Shown one piece after another: positions 9,644 to 19,062 of a DNA stretch of 64,000 bases (positions within the stretch are counted from its first letter, which is position 1; every line of letters starts with the position of its first letter). The stretch is from assembly GCF_001939735.1 (NCBI RefSeq), contig NZ_MJIL01000088.1:85627-149626 (forward strand), given 5' to 3'. The stretch comes from Photobacterium proteolyticum (GTDB lineage: Bacteria; Pseudomonadota; Gammaproteobacteria; Enterobacterales; Vibrionaceae). The notes beneath the pieces were generated by a model. The model had not been told where the DNA came from and ran no database searches. It saw only the letters and a list, made by a program, of their open reading frames with translations. Position numbers and translations under genes: made by a program.

Positions 9644-10039
9644 ATGTTTCTCGATTACTTTGCACTGGGGATCTTGGTGTTTGTCGCCGTGTTTTTATTC
9701 TACGGCGTGATCGCAATCCATGATATCCCCTATGAAATTTCGAAAGAACGCAATCACCCTCACCAGGATGCCATTCATTATGCCGGTTGGGTCAGCTTGT
9801 TTACCCTCCACACCATCTGGCCGTTTCTGTGGCTCTGGGCCACGCTTTGGCGGGAAGATCGTGGCTGCGGACTCACAAAAATCCAGAACGAACAACTCTA
9901 TATCGGTGCTTTTCGTCTCCCGCAGGGAACCAATGTCGAGATTGCCGTCTATTCTGACAGTTTCGAGCATGTATACGTCATGCGAAAAGTGCTGATCCGC
10001 ATGAAGAGCTGGCAGAACTATCTCTTCCTTGATCATTGA
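9644..10039 (+). CDS. YiaW-like inner membrane protein (DUF3302)
   Basis: 131 residues with two membrane segments (about residues 5-25 and 48-68). The stretch MFLDYFALGILVFVAVFLFYG and the following IHDIPYEISKERNHPHQDAIHYAGWVSLFTLHTIWPFLWLWATL match the Escherichia coli YiaW pattern as I remember it. In E. coli it sits with the HlyD-like YiaV; here it stands alone. An overlapping ATG at 9640 is in another frame; ATG 9644 has AAGGA 6 bases upstream and gives the family start. The C-terminal 55 residues differ from YiaW. Function unknown. Confidence 0.8.
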   Translation: MFLDYFALGILVFVAVFLFYGVIAIHDIPYEISKERNHPHQDAIHYAGWVSLFTLHTIWPFLWLWATLWREDRGCGLTKIQNEQLYIGAFRLPQGTNVEIAVYSDSFEHVYVMRKVLIRMKSWQNYLFLDH

Positions 10040-10119
10040 TCCGAGATTTGGACAACCATCACGGAATAGTTTTGTGTGATCAGGTTGTCTAACAGATATA
10101 CAGCACGAGGGAAGCGACC

Positions 10120-11490
10120 ATGTTATCTATTTTTGATATCTACAAAGTCGGGGTTGGTCCATCCAGCTCCCACACCAACGGTCCGATGCTGGCAGGGTTC
10201 GACTTTTGTCAGAAGATAGACACATTAATCAACACGATTGAACGTGTCCAGATCGACCTCTACGGTTCATTGTCACTGACCGGGAAAGGGCACCATACCG
10301 ACCGCGCAACCATTCTCGGCCTGATGAACAATACCCCGGACAATATTGATATCGAACAAGCCAACGCAGCAATGGCAGAGGGCATCCAGGCCAACACACT
10401 CAACCTGGCCGGCAAGAAAACGCTCGGATTTAACCCCGAGACCGACATGCTGTTTCACGATAACAATCTACCGCTGCATGAAAACGGGATGACCATCAGT
10501 GCGTTTAATAATGCCGGCAAACAGCTCTTTATCGAAACCTACTATTCGATCGGCGGCGGCTTTATTGCCACGGCCGATGAGCTGCAAAACGGTAAAACCT
10601 CCGACACAGTCTCTGTGCCCTACCGTTTTCACTCTGCCGAAGATATTCTCAATACTGCAGAAAACGAAGGTCTGTGTATCGGTGCGATGATCCTCCGCAA
10701 CGAGCTGGCCTTTCGCTCCCAGAAAGAGCTTGATGCCAAGGCCAAGCAAATCTGGACGGTCATGTCGGCCTGCATGCAACGAGGCTTCAAAACCGAGGGA
10801 GTACTGGAAGGTGGCCTTCATGTGGTGCGCCGCGCCCCGGCTTTGCTGAAAAAGCTCGAGGCCAACAAAGACATCGACAATGATCCGATGACCATCCTCG
10901 ACTGGGTGAACCTGTTTGCCTTCGCCGTCAGTGAAGAAAATGCCGCTGGCGGTCAGGTGGTCACTTCACCGACCAACGGCGCAGCCGGGGTGATCCCGTC
11001 GGTGCTGATGTACTACAACAAATTCATCTGCCCGCTCGACACTCCGCAAATCAAAGACTTTCTCGCTGTCTCGGCCGCTATCGGCATGCTATACAAAATG
11101 AATGCATCCATTTCCGGTGCAGAGGTCGGTTGTCAGGGGGAAATCGGTGTCTCCTCGTCGATGGCAGCGGCTGGTCTGACGGCAATTCGCGGAGGCAGCA
11201 ACGAGCAAATCTGCATGGCGGCAGAAATCGCCATGGAACATTCGCTGGGAATGACCTGCGATCCGATTGGCGGCCTGGTTCAAATCCCGTGTATCGAACG
11301 CAATGCGATGGGAGCGATCAAAGCCATCAATGCCTCGCGGATGGCCTTAAAGCGCAACAGCAAGTCGCTGGTCTCTCTCGATAAGGTTATCGAGACCATG
11401 TACCAGACGGGTAAAGACATGAACAAGAAGTACCGGGAGACCTCACTCGGCGGCCTGGCGATGATCCATCTCGCCCCACCCTGCGAGTAA
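10120..11490 (+). CDS. sdaA: L-serine ammonia-lyase, iron-sulfur type
   Basis: Deaminates L-serine to pyruvate and ammonia using a [4Fe-4S] cluster. It is the single-chain form of 456 residues: an N-terminal beta-domain starting SIFDIYKVGVGPSSSHTNGPM and a C-terminal alpha-domain with SPTNGAAGVIPS. The three cluster cysteines are visible at C338 (GCQGE), C380 (TCDPIGG) and C391 (IPCIERN). A GAGGGAAG ribosome site precedes the ATG. The symbol could equally be sdaB or tdcG, which are paralogous. It lies next to the proline-use genes, so this block serves amino-acid catabolism. Its stop is followed by a strong terminator. Confidence 0.93.
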   Translation: MLSIFDIYKVGVGPSSSHTNGPMLAGFDFCQKIDTLINTIERVQIDLYGSLSLTGKGHHTDRATILGLMNNTPDNIDIEQANAAMAEGIQANTLNLAGKKTLGFNPETDMLFHDNNLPLHENGMTISAFNNAGKQLFIETYYSIGGGFIATADELQNGKTSDTVSVPYRFHSAEDILNTAENEGLCIGAMILRNELAFRSQKELDAKAKQIWTVMSACMQRGFKTEGVLEGGLHVVRRAPALLKKLEANKDIDNDPMTILDWVNLFAFAVSEENAAGGQVVTSPTNGAAGVIPSVLMYYNKFICPLDTPQIKDFLAVSAAIGMLYKMNASISGAEVGCQGEIGVSSSMAAAGLTAIRGGSNEQICMAAEIAMEHSLGMTCDPIGGLVQIPCIERNAMGAIKAINASRMALKRNSKSLVSLDKVIETMYQTGKDMNKKYRETSLGGLAMIHLAPPCE

Positions 11491-11519
11491 TTCAAGTAAA
11501 TCGAATAATTAGAAAAGAA

Positions 11520-11549
11520 AAAGCCAGCCGCTTGATGGCGGCTGGCTTT
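11520..11549. terminator. Bidirectional terminator between serine dehydratase and putP
   Basis: Twelve-base perfect arms (11520-11531 and 11538-11549) with A-rich and T-rich flanks, between convergent genes. Confidence 0.85.
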
Positions 11550-11573
11550 GATGTTCGAAACTTGGTTTATCCG

Positions 11574-13070
11574 TTAGTCAAACTCAACCAGGTTCTTCTC
11601 GTAGTTCTCGTACTGCGCTTCCACTTCCTTCGATGCGCCGCCCGTCATAGAGCTGACCACAATGATAGAAATAGTCGCAAAGATAAATCCAGGTACGATT
11701 TCGTACATATCGAACAGGCCACCTGATAGCTGCTTCCAGATCACCACTGTAAGCGCACCTACAACAATACCTGCAAGCGCACCGTTGCGGTTCATGCCTT
11801 TCCAGAACAGGCTCAGTAGCAAGGCCGGACCGAATGCCGCACCAAAGCCAGCCCAGGCGTAAGACACCAGACCCAGTACCGTGCTGTCAGGGTTCATCGC
11901 CAGTACCAGCGCAACGATAGACAGTGCGATAACCGCCACGCGACCGACCATTACAATCTCTTCTGTCGATGCCTGCGGACGGAATACCTGCTTGTAGAAA
12001 TCTTCTGCCAGTGCCGATGAAGACACCAGTAGCTGTGAGTCAGCCGTACTCATGATTGCCGCCAGGATCGCCGCCAGCAAGATACCGGCAATCACAGGGT
12101 GGAAGATAGAGTTAACCAGCAGCATGAAGATTTTCTCGCCATCGGCCAGTTCACCACCTAGCTGGTTATCGACAAACAGGATACCGACCAGACCAACCAG
12201 GATAGCACCCGTCATCGACAGGGCTGTCCATGCTACGGCGATACGGCGTGCCGTACCGATATCTTTATTAGAACGGGTTGCCTTGAAACGTGCCAGGATA
12301 TGCGGCTGACCAAAGTAACCTAGCCCCCACGCGGCCAATGAGATAATGGCAATCGCCGATAGCGGCTCACCTTTCACATCGTTAAACAGCGTCATCAGCT
12401 CAGGGTTTTTCGCTTCCAGCGCCGTTGTCAGATCGCCAACACCACCACTCATTGCCGCAATCGGCACAATAAGCAAAGCCGCCGACATCAGCAGGCCCTG
12501 AACCAGGTCAGTCCATGACACAGCAAGGAAACCACCGAACAATGTATACGAAACGACACACACCGTACCGATAACTACAGCAACGGTATAGTCAAGGCCG
12601 AATACAGTTTCAAACAGCTTACCACCGGCAACCAAACCTGAACTGGTATAGAAAAGGAAGAACAGCAAGATAAAGAATGCTGAAATGGTTTGGATCAGTT
12701 TAGATTTATCGTCAAAACGGCGAGCCAGGAACTCGGGCAGAGTCAACGCATTATCAGTGGTAATACTGTAGGTACGCAGGCGCTTGGCACAAATCAGCCA
12801 GTTTAGCCAAGTACCGATAAGCAGGCCGCCAGCCAGCCATAGTGATTCCATCCCTGCGGCATAGGCATATCCCGGCAGACCCAGTAGCAACCAGCCACTC
12901 ATATCAGATGCTCCGGCAGACAGTGCTGCAGGCCAAGGTCCCAGCGTACGGCCGCCAAGGAAATAGTCGGCGGAGTTAGCTGTTCGCTTGTAGGCAATGT
13001 AACCAATTGCCAGCATACCGATCAGATAAACGATAAACGTTCCTGTAATAGCAAAGCTATTTTCTATCAT
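11574..13070 (-). CDS. putP: Sodium/proline symporter PutP
   Basis: Imports proline with Na+. It is a 498-residue SSS-family transporter with about 13 membrane segments. Typical PutP stretches are visible: TANSADYFLGGRTLGPWPAALSAGASDMSGWLLLGLPGYAYAAG near the start, and the SWTDLVQGLLM and MSTADSQLLVSSSALAEDFYK motifs further on, which carry sodium-site Ser/Thr residues. It is the last gene of the minus-strand order araC-type regulator, putA, PutA-domain gene, putP, 96 bases after the domain gene. It ends at the shared terminator. Family and substrate call are firm. Confidence 0.95.
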   Translation of the reverse strand: MIENSFAITGTFIVYLIGMLAIGYIAYKRTANSADYFLGGRTLGPWPAALSAGASDMSGWLLLGLPGYAYAAGMESLWLAGGLLIGTWLNWLICAKRLRTYSITTDNALTLPEFLARRFDDKSKLIQTISAFFILLFFLFYTSSGLVAGGKLFETVFGLDYTVAVVIGTVCVVSYTLFGGFLAVSWTDLVQGLLMSAALLIVPIAAMSGGVGDLTTALEAKNPELMTLFNDVKGEPLSAIAIISLAAWGLGYFGQPHILARFKATRSNKDIGTARRIAVAWTALSMTGAILVGLVGILFVDNQLGGELADGEKIFMLLVNSIFHPVIAGILLAAILAAIMSTADSQLLVSSSALAEDFYKQVFRPQASTEEIVMVGRVAVIALSIVALVLAMNPDSTVLGLVSYAWAGFGAAFGPALLLSLFWKGMNRNGALAGIVVGALTVVIWKQLSGGLFDMYEIVPGFIFATISIIVVSSMTGGASKEVEAQYENYEKNLVEFD

Positions 13071-13090
13071 TGTTGAGTTCCCTCACTTAG

Positions 13091-13117
13091 AGCCCCTGTC
13101 CATAGCAGGGGCTTTTT
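13091..13117 (+). other. Hairpin between putP and the upstream put gene
   Basis: Eight-base arms (13091-13098 and 13106-13113) with a T run only on the plus strand, opposite to the put genes. As a terminator it would act on plus-strand transcripts entering from putP's antisense side. Its role is unclear. Confidence 0.35.
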
Positions 13118-13166
13118 GTTTATTGTGCTGAAAGATTTTCAGCTGAGCTGTTTAGAACAACTCGCG

Positions 13167-13865
13167 TTAGTGTTCTTCACCACTCCCCAATTCAAGCAAC
13201 GTCGCGTTTCCGCCAACTGCTGTGATATTGATGGTCCGTGTCCTTTCGGTCACGAAACGCAGTGAGTACGTAGGGCTACCGATAACAGGCAGTGACTCGC
13301 AATCAGTCTCGCTGATCAGTTGAGCCAGCAGCCCGTCACGGGCAGCCAATTGGCGCGCCAGCGCCTGTGATGTTGATAGCTTTCCGGCGTACGCCACACC
13401 AGCAATTGCCGGGTGACTAACCAGATCAGCAAGCTGACCGCTATCAATTGCGGTGACAACACCGCGAGCACAGCCGCTTTTCTCCAGCTGTGCAGCCAGT
13501 TCACCCGCCGACAGCGCATAGTCAGACGGTAGGCAAACAAAAACCGTATTTCCGGTAACCAGTGCCGCCGCAATTTGGCCGACAACGGCAACCAGTGATG
13601 TCTCGACATCGGCAGTCACAATAAAGCTACCGCGACCGGCGCAATAAAGCTCGTTGGTCTCCCCCGTCGGCCCGGGCATCAGCAGTGTCTCTGCCACATG
13701 CTCGCTGGCATTTCGACACTGAAACGCCACCATCGCCCGTACGTCGGGGGCCAGCTCTTCTGCCCAGCGACCCAGGATCTGTGAGCGTGCCTCATAGCCC
13801 AAGCCGTTCCACCCTTCCCAGGCTGCTGAGCTGTTATCTACCATTGCTTGAATACTTGTCGTCAT
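13167..13865 (-). CDS. Stand-alone PutA C-terminal ALDH-like domain
   Basis: 232 residues with weak aldehyde-dehydrogenase fold features (VVGQIAAALVTGNTVFVCLPSDYALSAGELAAQLEKSG, HPAIAGVAYAGKLSTSQALARQLAARDG) but no catalytic Cys or Glu. It ends RTRTINITAVGGNATLLELG, like the conserved C-terminal motif of long PutA proteins. In those, this extra ALDH-like domain covers the dimer interface and helps seal the substrate channel. Here the domain is a separate gene 28 bases after putA, whose product lacks it. I infer that the two chains assemble into a long-PutA-like enzyme. It is often annotated simply as P5C dehydrogenase, which the missing active site argues against. Confidence 0.75.
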   Translation of the reverse strand: MTTSIQAMVDNSSAAWEGWNGLGYEARSQILGRWAEELAPDVRAMVAFQCRNASEHVAETLLMPGPTGETNELYCAGRGSFIVTADVETSLVAVVGQIAAALVTGNTVFVCLPSDYALSAGELAAQLEKSGCARGVVTAIDSGQLADLVSHPAIAGVAYAGKLSTSQALARQLAARDGLLAQLISETDCESLPVIGSPTYSLRFVTERTRTINITAVGGNATLLELGSGEEH

Positions 13866-13893
13866 AGCTATTTCCCTCTCAACTCAGCGGCCA

Positions 13894-16800
13894 TTAAGCG
13901 TTAAACACATCTTGGGTGAAACGATACAGGTAGTGCGGACCACCGGCTTTCGGACCGGTTCCCGACAATCCCTGCCCGCCAAACGGCTGTACACCGACCA
14001 CGGCACCAACCTGATCACGGTTGATATAGCAGTTACCGACACGAGCACGACGTTCAATATGGCAGTACGTACGCTCGTTTCGACTATGAACCCCCATCGT
14101 CAGACCAAAGCCGGTGTTGTTGATTTGGTCAATCACCTGCTCCAGCTCGCTGGCCTTGAAGCGAACGATATGAAGGATCGGACCGAAGTTTTCATTCTTC
14201 AGCACATCAATGCTGCCGATCTCAAACGCCGTCGGGGCAACAAAATCACCGTGCTGACACTCCTCACCCAGTGTCGCCTGCGCCACCACCTTGGCCTGAT
14301 TTTTCAGAGACTCAATATGGGTCAGCAACTTTTCACGGGCGCCGGTATCAATCACCGGGCCGACATCGGTACTGTGCAGCTCAGGTCTGCCCACCGACAG
14401 CTCATCCATCGCTCCCTTGATAAGGGAAGTAATGCGATCGGCAATATCTTCCTGGACAAACAGCACCCGAAGGGCCGAACAACGCTGGCCGGCAGACGCA
14501 AAGGCCGAACGAACCACATCACGAACAACCTGCTCGGGCAGGGCCGTACTGTCGACAATCATCGCGTTCTGGCCACCGGTTTCGGCGATAAACGTCGCCG
14601 GTTCACAATCGCGTGCCGCCAGCGAACGGTTAATACGCTGCGCGGTCTCGGTCGAGCCCGTAAAGGCCACCCCGGCAATGCGCGGATCCGATGTGAGCGG
14701 TGCTCCCACCTGTGCTCCCGTGCCCGGCAGGAACTGGATTGCCCCCGCTGGCACGCCCGCTTCCAGCATCAGCTCAATCGCCCTAAAGGCAATCAGTGAT
14801 GTCTGCTCGGCAGGTTTTGCGACTACCGTGTTCCCTGCCACCAGGGCAGCTGACACCTGGCCGAGGAAAATCGCCAGTGGGAAGTTCCACGGGCTGATAC
14901 AGGCAAACACCCCGCGTCCCTGGTAGCTCAGCAACTTGGCCGTGCCATCAAAACCGGTTATTTGCTTCGGCTCGGCAAAGTCCGTTGCCGCCTGATCGGC
15001 ATAGAAGCGACAGAAATCAACCGCCTCGCGAATTTCATCAATACTGTCCTGAATCGTCTTGCCCGCTTCGCGGTGGCAAAGCGCCACCAACTCACCGGTA
15101 TGCGCTTCCAGCAAATCTGCAAGACGGACCAGGCTTTGAGCTCGCTCGCCAGCCGGCCGCTGTGACCAGCTCGGATAGGCCTCGGCAGCAACGGAAATAG
15201 CGGCTTCTACCTGCTCGGCACTGGCAAATGCAATACTGCCAACAACTTCACGACGGTCATACGGCGCTGTAACGGCCTGTATCTCACCAGACTGTTTTTC
15301 GCCATTGATAATAGGACCGGCTTGCCACTGCTGCTGGGCAAATGCCTTGACCGAGTCCGAGAACGGACGCCATTCCGACTCGATATCAATATTAATCCCC
15401 GACGAGTTCTTACGCTGTTCACCGAAGATTTGCGGTGGCAGCGGGATCAGGGCGTTATGCAATGTCGGCCGGGACAATAGCTCGTCAACCGGATGCTGGG
15501 TCAGAGACTCAACCGGACAGTTGGCATCGACCAGTCGGTGTACAAACGAGCTGTTGGCACCATTTTCCAGCAGACGACGAACCAGGTACGGCAGCAAATC
15601 TTTATGACTGCCAACCGGTGCGTAGATACGCACGTTCACATTATGCATGTCCATCACATGGTTATAGAGCGCATCGCCCATACCATGCAGGCGCTGGAAT
15701 TCGTAATCCTTATTTGAGCTTGCCATGGCAACAATCGCCGACACCGTGTGGGCGTTATGACTGGCAAACTGCGGATAAATCAAACCACGCAGGTGCTCGG
15801 ATAGCAGGAATCGGGCACAGGCCAGATAAGAGCTGTCAGTCGCTTCCTTACGGGTGAACACTGGGTAACCAGAAAAACCACTCTGTTGGGACAGCTTCAG
15901 CTCACTGTCCCAATACGCCCCTTTCACCAGACGCAGTGGGATCACGTCACCCTGTTGCTTGCTCAATGCAGCCAGCCATGCCAATACCGGCAGAGCGCGT
16001 TTTGAGTAAGCCTGCACAACCAGGCCAAAACGGCCCCAGCCACATACCACGTCTGAGCGGTAAAGCTTCTCGAACAGCTTCAGCGACAGTTCCAGACGAT
16101 CTGCTTCTTCGGCATCAATCGTGATCCCGACATTCAGCTCCCGAGCACGCTTGAGCAGTGACAGCACCGACTCATACATCTCGTCCAGTACACGCGTCTC
16201 ATTGGCCACATCGTAACGAGGATGCAGCGCCGACAGCTTGATAGACACTGTCGGGTCCGGCGATTTCGCATTGCTGCCCTTCTGGCTCGAATAGGCATCA
16301 CGTCCGACCGCTTCGATGGCCATGATGTAATCTTTAAAGTACTTCTGGGCATCTTGTGCTGTCAGTGCGGCTTCACCCAACATATCAAATGAATAGGTGA
16401 ACCCTTGGTCTCGCTTGTCTTTTCCGTTTTTCATTGCTTCGGCAATGGTGCGGCCAAGGACAAACTGGTGGCCCATGATTTTCATCGCCTGGTTCATTGC
16501 CTGGCGGATCACCGGCTCAGACATTTTGTTCACCAGGCGATTGATCACGTGGCTAGGTGTTCCATCTTCCCTGGCATCCATGGTGACCACCTTACCGGTC
16601 AGCATCAGGCCCCAGGTCGAGGCGTTCACAAACAACGAGTCTGAATTTTTCAGGTGTGACTTCCAGTCAGCTACACTCAGCTTGTCGCGGATCAACGCAT
16701 CTGCCGTTGCTGCATCAGGAATACGCATCAGGGCCTCGGCAAGGCACATCAGCAAGATGCCTTCCTTGGTGTCCAGGCTATATTCCAGCAACAACGCATC

Positions 16801-17022
16801 AATCATCTGAATCGCGTTCTGATCGGCACGAACACGCTCGATCAACGTCGCGGCCTGTTCCGTGGTGTGTTTACGTTCTTGCTCTGAAGGCTCAGCCAAA
16901 GGTATCAACTGTTTAAGCCACTGAGACTCATCAACAGAATAGAGCGGTGAAATCAATGTCCAGATTTCTTCCAATGGTCGCTCAATAAATGATGGCTGAA
17001 GTACATCTGCCGCATTGAACAT
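13894..17022 (-). CDS. putA: Bifunctional proline dehydrogenase / P5C dehydrogenase PutA
   Basis: Oxidises proline to glutamate in two steps. The 1042-residue protein has an FAD-dependent proline dehydrogenase barrel (about residues 170-460, with LVKGAYWDSE and RRLLENGANSSFVHR) and an NAD-dependent P5C dehydrogenase (about 550-1030, with FIAETGGQNAMIVD and catalytic Cys848 in AGQRCSALRV). It starts directly in the alpha domain, so the N-terminal ribbon-helix-helix repressor of E. coli PutA is absent, as is the extra C-terminal ALDH-like domain, which is encoded by the next gene. ATG 17022 has GAGGG upstream and is chosen over TTG 17028. Regulation may instead depend on the AraC protein upstream. 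Confidence 0.96.
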   Translation of the reverse strand: MFNAADVLQPSFIERPLEEIWTLISPLYSVDESQWLKQLIPLAEPSEQERKHTTEQAATLIERVRADQNAIQMIDALLLEYSLDTKEGILLMCLAEALMRIPDAATADALIRDKLSVADWKSHLKNSDSLFVNASTWGLMLTGKVVTMDAREDGTPSHVINRLVNKMSEPVIRQAMNQAMKIMGHQFVLGRTIAEAMKNGKDKRDQGFTYSFDMLGEAALTAQDAQKYFKDYIMAIEAVGRDAYSSQKGSNAKSPDPTVSIKLSALHPRYDVANETRVLDEMYESVLSLLKRARELNVGITIDAEEADRLELSLKLFEKLYRSDVVCGWGRFGLVVQAYSKRALPVLAWLAALSKQQGDVIPLRLVKGAYWDSELKLSQQSGFSGYPVFTRKEATDSSYLACARFLLSEHLRGLIYPQFASHNAHTVSAIVAMASSNKDYEFQRLHGMGDALYNHVMDMHNVNVRIYAPVGSHKDLLPYLVRRLLENGANSSFVHRLVDANCPVESLTQHPVDELLSRPTLHNALIPLPPQIFGEQRKNSSGINIDIESEWRPFSDSVKAFAQQQWQAGPIINGEKQSGEIQAVTAPYDRREVVGSIAFASAEQVEAAISVAAEAYPSWSQRPAGERAQSLVRLADLLEAHTGELVALCHREAGKTIQDSIDEIREAVDFCRFYADQAATDFAEPKQITGFDGTAKLLSYQGRGVFACISPWNFPLAIFLGQVSAALVAGNTVVAKPAEQTSLIAFRAIELMLEAGVPAGAIQFLPGTGAQVGAPLTSDPRIAGVAFTGSTETAQRINRSLAARDCEPATFIAETGGQNAMIVDSTALPEQVVRDVVRSAFASAGQRCSALRVLFVQEDIADRITSLIKGAMDELSVGRPELHSTDVGPVIDTGAREKLLTHIESLKNQAKVVAQATLGEECQHGDFVAPTAFEIGSIDVLKNENFGPILHIVRFKASELEQVIDQINNTGFGLTMGVHSRNERTYCHIERRARVGNCYINRDQVGAVVGVQPFGGQGLSGTGPKAGGPHYLYRFTQDVFNA

Positions 17023-17438
17023 AATCAATCCCTCAATAGTGAACCTGATTGAATACCAGTATCTATATCTACTAGGCGATCTCGCTCAGGTTAAATGTTA
17101 CACCAGTGTTAGCATTGAGAGGATTCTATTTTCCACCACGCCGAGAGTCTTGCTATATTCTCCGATAATTTTTAGGAAAAGTCCGTTTTTTAACAAAAAT
17201 AGACACAAAACTACATCAAAAACTTTAGTTTCATATAGCGAAACGCTAATTACAGCTACGTCAATAGTGTTATCAACTAGTCGATCAACAGTGGTTGTCT
17301 GGAACGATGATCAAGAGAAGAAGATACACTGCAGCGCGTCGTCGTACTTCGAAGAACAGCGGTAGGGTGTGGCATCAATGGCTAACTGGAATTATTCAGC
17401 AAACCATTGATTAAAAATGTTTTTATATACAACTAACG
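17023..17438. promoter_or_regulatory. putA upstream region with an isolated RctB-type iteron
   Basis: 416 bases without a supported gene. The putA promoter must lie here. A 15-mer at 17301-17315, minus orientation, reads GGAACGATGATCAAG. This is the exact reverse complement of an iteron at 18692 and close to the origin iterons. An open frame at 17015-17365 on the plus strand lacks a ribosome site and coding character. Confidence 0.5.
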
Positions 17439-18224
17439 TTAGCTGTGAATTTTTCGGTAACGGGCTGGTGGCATACCGTAGAGGCGAGAAAATGCCTGGG
17501 TAAAGCTGCTTTGGCTGGCGAATCCCGAACTTTGCGCCACCTGGGCCAGGCTCAAGTGAGACTCTTCAATAAGCTGTTTCGCCATCTCCAGACGCTTTTT
17601 CAGGACATACTGATGCGGTGTCACGCCTGTCTGTTCTTTGAACAAATAATGAAACTGGCTTTCACCGAGGAAAACCAGCCCGGCCAGCTGTGTTACAGAA
17701 ATTTTACGGGTAAGATGCTGAAGTATGTACTGATCGATAATATCCATATTCAGCCGGTAGCTCTGGCGATCGTCGTTTAACGGCTTGAAATGGCGCTGCA
17801 GCACACACAACAAAGTATCAGTACAGGCCTTACTGAGCAGCAGGTCATCGGGATGGGCGGTCATCTCTGCCGTCAGTGCCTGAATCAGGTTTTGCGCCTG
17901 ACTGTCGAGGTGAAAATAACTCGACTGATCAAATAACCGATCCATTCTTTCCTGCGTATAAGAAGGAAGCAGCTGATCGACAGGCACATTCAATACCAGG
18001 ATCTCATTTTTACCGATCCCGGAAAACGCGTGCTCTGAATCTGCCGTCACCAGACAACCCTGACCGGAGCATACAAGGTTACCGTAGCCTTCGATATCAA
18101 ACTCTGTCTGGCCGGACAGTCCGATCACGACTTGATTATAGCCATGATTGTGGTGATCCATTTGCTGTGGCAGAGCGACAATTTCGGAAGGTCTGAAACT
18201 CGAGTGTTTGGGCTTAATTTCCAT
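17439..18224 (-). CDS. AraC-family transcriptional regulator
   Basis: 261 residues: an N-terminal cupin-like effector domain (VALPQQMDHHNHGYNQVVIGLSGQTEFDIEG) and a C-terminal double helix-turn-helix (about 160-258), with the signature AQVAQSSGFASQSSFTQAFSRLYGMPPARYR. It lies on the same strand directly upstream of putA, separated by 416 bases. Because this PutA lacks its own DNA-binding domain, an AraC-type activator of proline use is a sensible guess from position only. RctB-like sites lie both upstream and downstream of the gene, which may be chance with respect to its own control. Confidence 0.85.
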   Translation of the reverse strand: MEIKPKHSSFRPSEIVALPQQMDHHNHGYNQVVIGLSGQTEFDIEGYGNLVCSGQGCLVTADSEHAFSGIGKNEILVLNVPVDQLLPSYTQERMDRLFDQSSYFHLDSQAQNLIQALTAEMTAHPDDLLLSKACTDTLLCVLQRHFKPLNDDRQSYRLNMDIIDQYILQHLTRKISVTQLAGLVFLGESQFHYLFKEQTGVTPHQYVLKKRLEMAKQLIEESHLSLAQVAQSSGFASQSSFTQAFSRLYGMPPARYRKIHS

Positions 18225-18393
18225 ATGTCATTAAAAACATAAATGTATCTGTCTATTAGCAGGCAGAATACCATATCCGCCTGTAGAACCAGATAGATAT
18301 CTGATGATACAGCGTCTTATCGCCAGGCAATCATTATTGACACCTCTAAGTATAGATGACGGTGATCCCCCTCCATTAGACGAACTGCTTATC

Positions 18394-18868
18394 GGAAAAA
18401 TGATCAAGAACAACTTTTTTACGGCTGTTGTCATTTCAATTTAACGCGACGGCTCCAATCCCAAAAAACAATCACCCAATGCACCCCATAACCAGGGTTT
18501 CCTCGCCCGGTTACATGGATACGGTAAACAGATTTTATCGTTGTGATTCAATTAATTAACGTCAAAGCTTCTATAGTGCACACTTACAACAGGCCTACAG
18601 TTCACCACTGCCCCGCCCCTTCATGCACTGAAGCATGATCATCAGCCTTGATCATTTTTCCATAGCGACAAGGATCAAAACAATGATCATGCTTGATCAT
18701 CGTTCCAATCGAAATGACACTCCCCGTTAATTAGCCTTTCTTGATCATTTTTCCGAGGATCTATACCACAGCACTTGCTGTATACCAGTGCGAGACTGGA
18801 GCAATATCAGCAGAGACCAACTTCATCAGGAGCAATAATTCAGTCAGCGGCTTCTTGATCATAGGTCC
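18394..18868. promoter_or_regulatory. Distal cluster of RctB-type iterons
   Basis: Within the 838-base non-coding stretch 18225-19062 there are five 15-mers of the form CTTGATCATNNNTCC: 18394-18408 (minus), 18647-18661, 18692-18706, 18740-18754 and 18854-18868 (plus). Two more GATC motifs at 18633 and 18971 fit less well. Two copies read CTTGATCATTTTTCC, the same core as origin sites. Each holds a Dam site, as origin iterons do. They are not evenly spaced, unlike the 23-bp origin ladder. A distal RctB-binding cluster on chromosome II has been described in Vibrio cholerae; this looks like the equivalent, about 18 kb from the origin. Confidence 0.65.
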
Positions 18869-18989
18869 AGGAATGATCACTGCCGGGCTAGCCATCAAGT
18901 TTTCGCGATAACGGACTGGCCACACTCAGCTATAGCATCAGGACTGCTACGAGGATCAAGAGATTGGTATCGGATCATCAAAACCACTT

Positions 18990-19008
18990 GATAATCATTC
19001 TCATTTGC
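18990..19008 (+). promoter_or_regulatory. Fur-box-like operator
   Basis: GATAATCATTCTCATTTGC matches 14 of 19 positions of the standard Fur consensus. It lies 55 bases before the start codon of the metal exporter gene. Confidence 0.55.
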
Positions 19009-19062
19009 ATTTAAATACGTCTAGTTCTTACAAACATGTATGATTATCTTCAGGAGTCCATT

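Noticed and set aside
13091..13117. Terminator for the upstream put genes
   Set aside because: The T run is on the opposite strand to the put genes, so it should not stop their transcription; listed only as a hairpin.
13912..14799. 295-codon open frame opposite putA
   Set aside because: It mirrors the high-GC third positions of putA on the other strand, has no ribosome site and no family features. Other long frames opposite putA, dhaM and the RND gene were rejected for the same reason.
17015..17365. 116-codon plus-strand frame upstream of putA
   Set aside because: No ribosome site, irregular composition, overlaps the putA start and promoter region.
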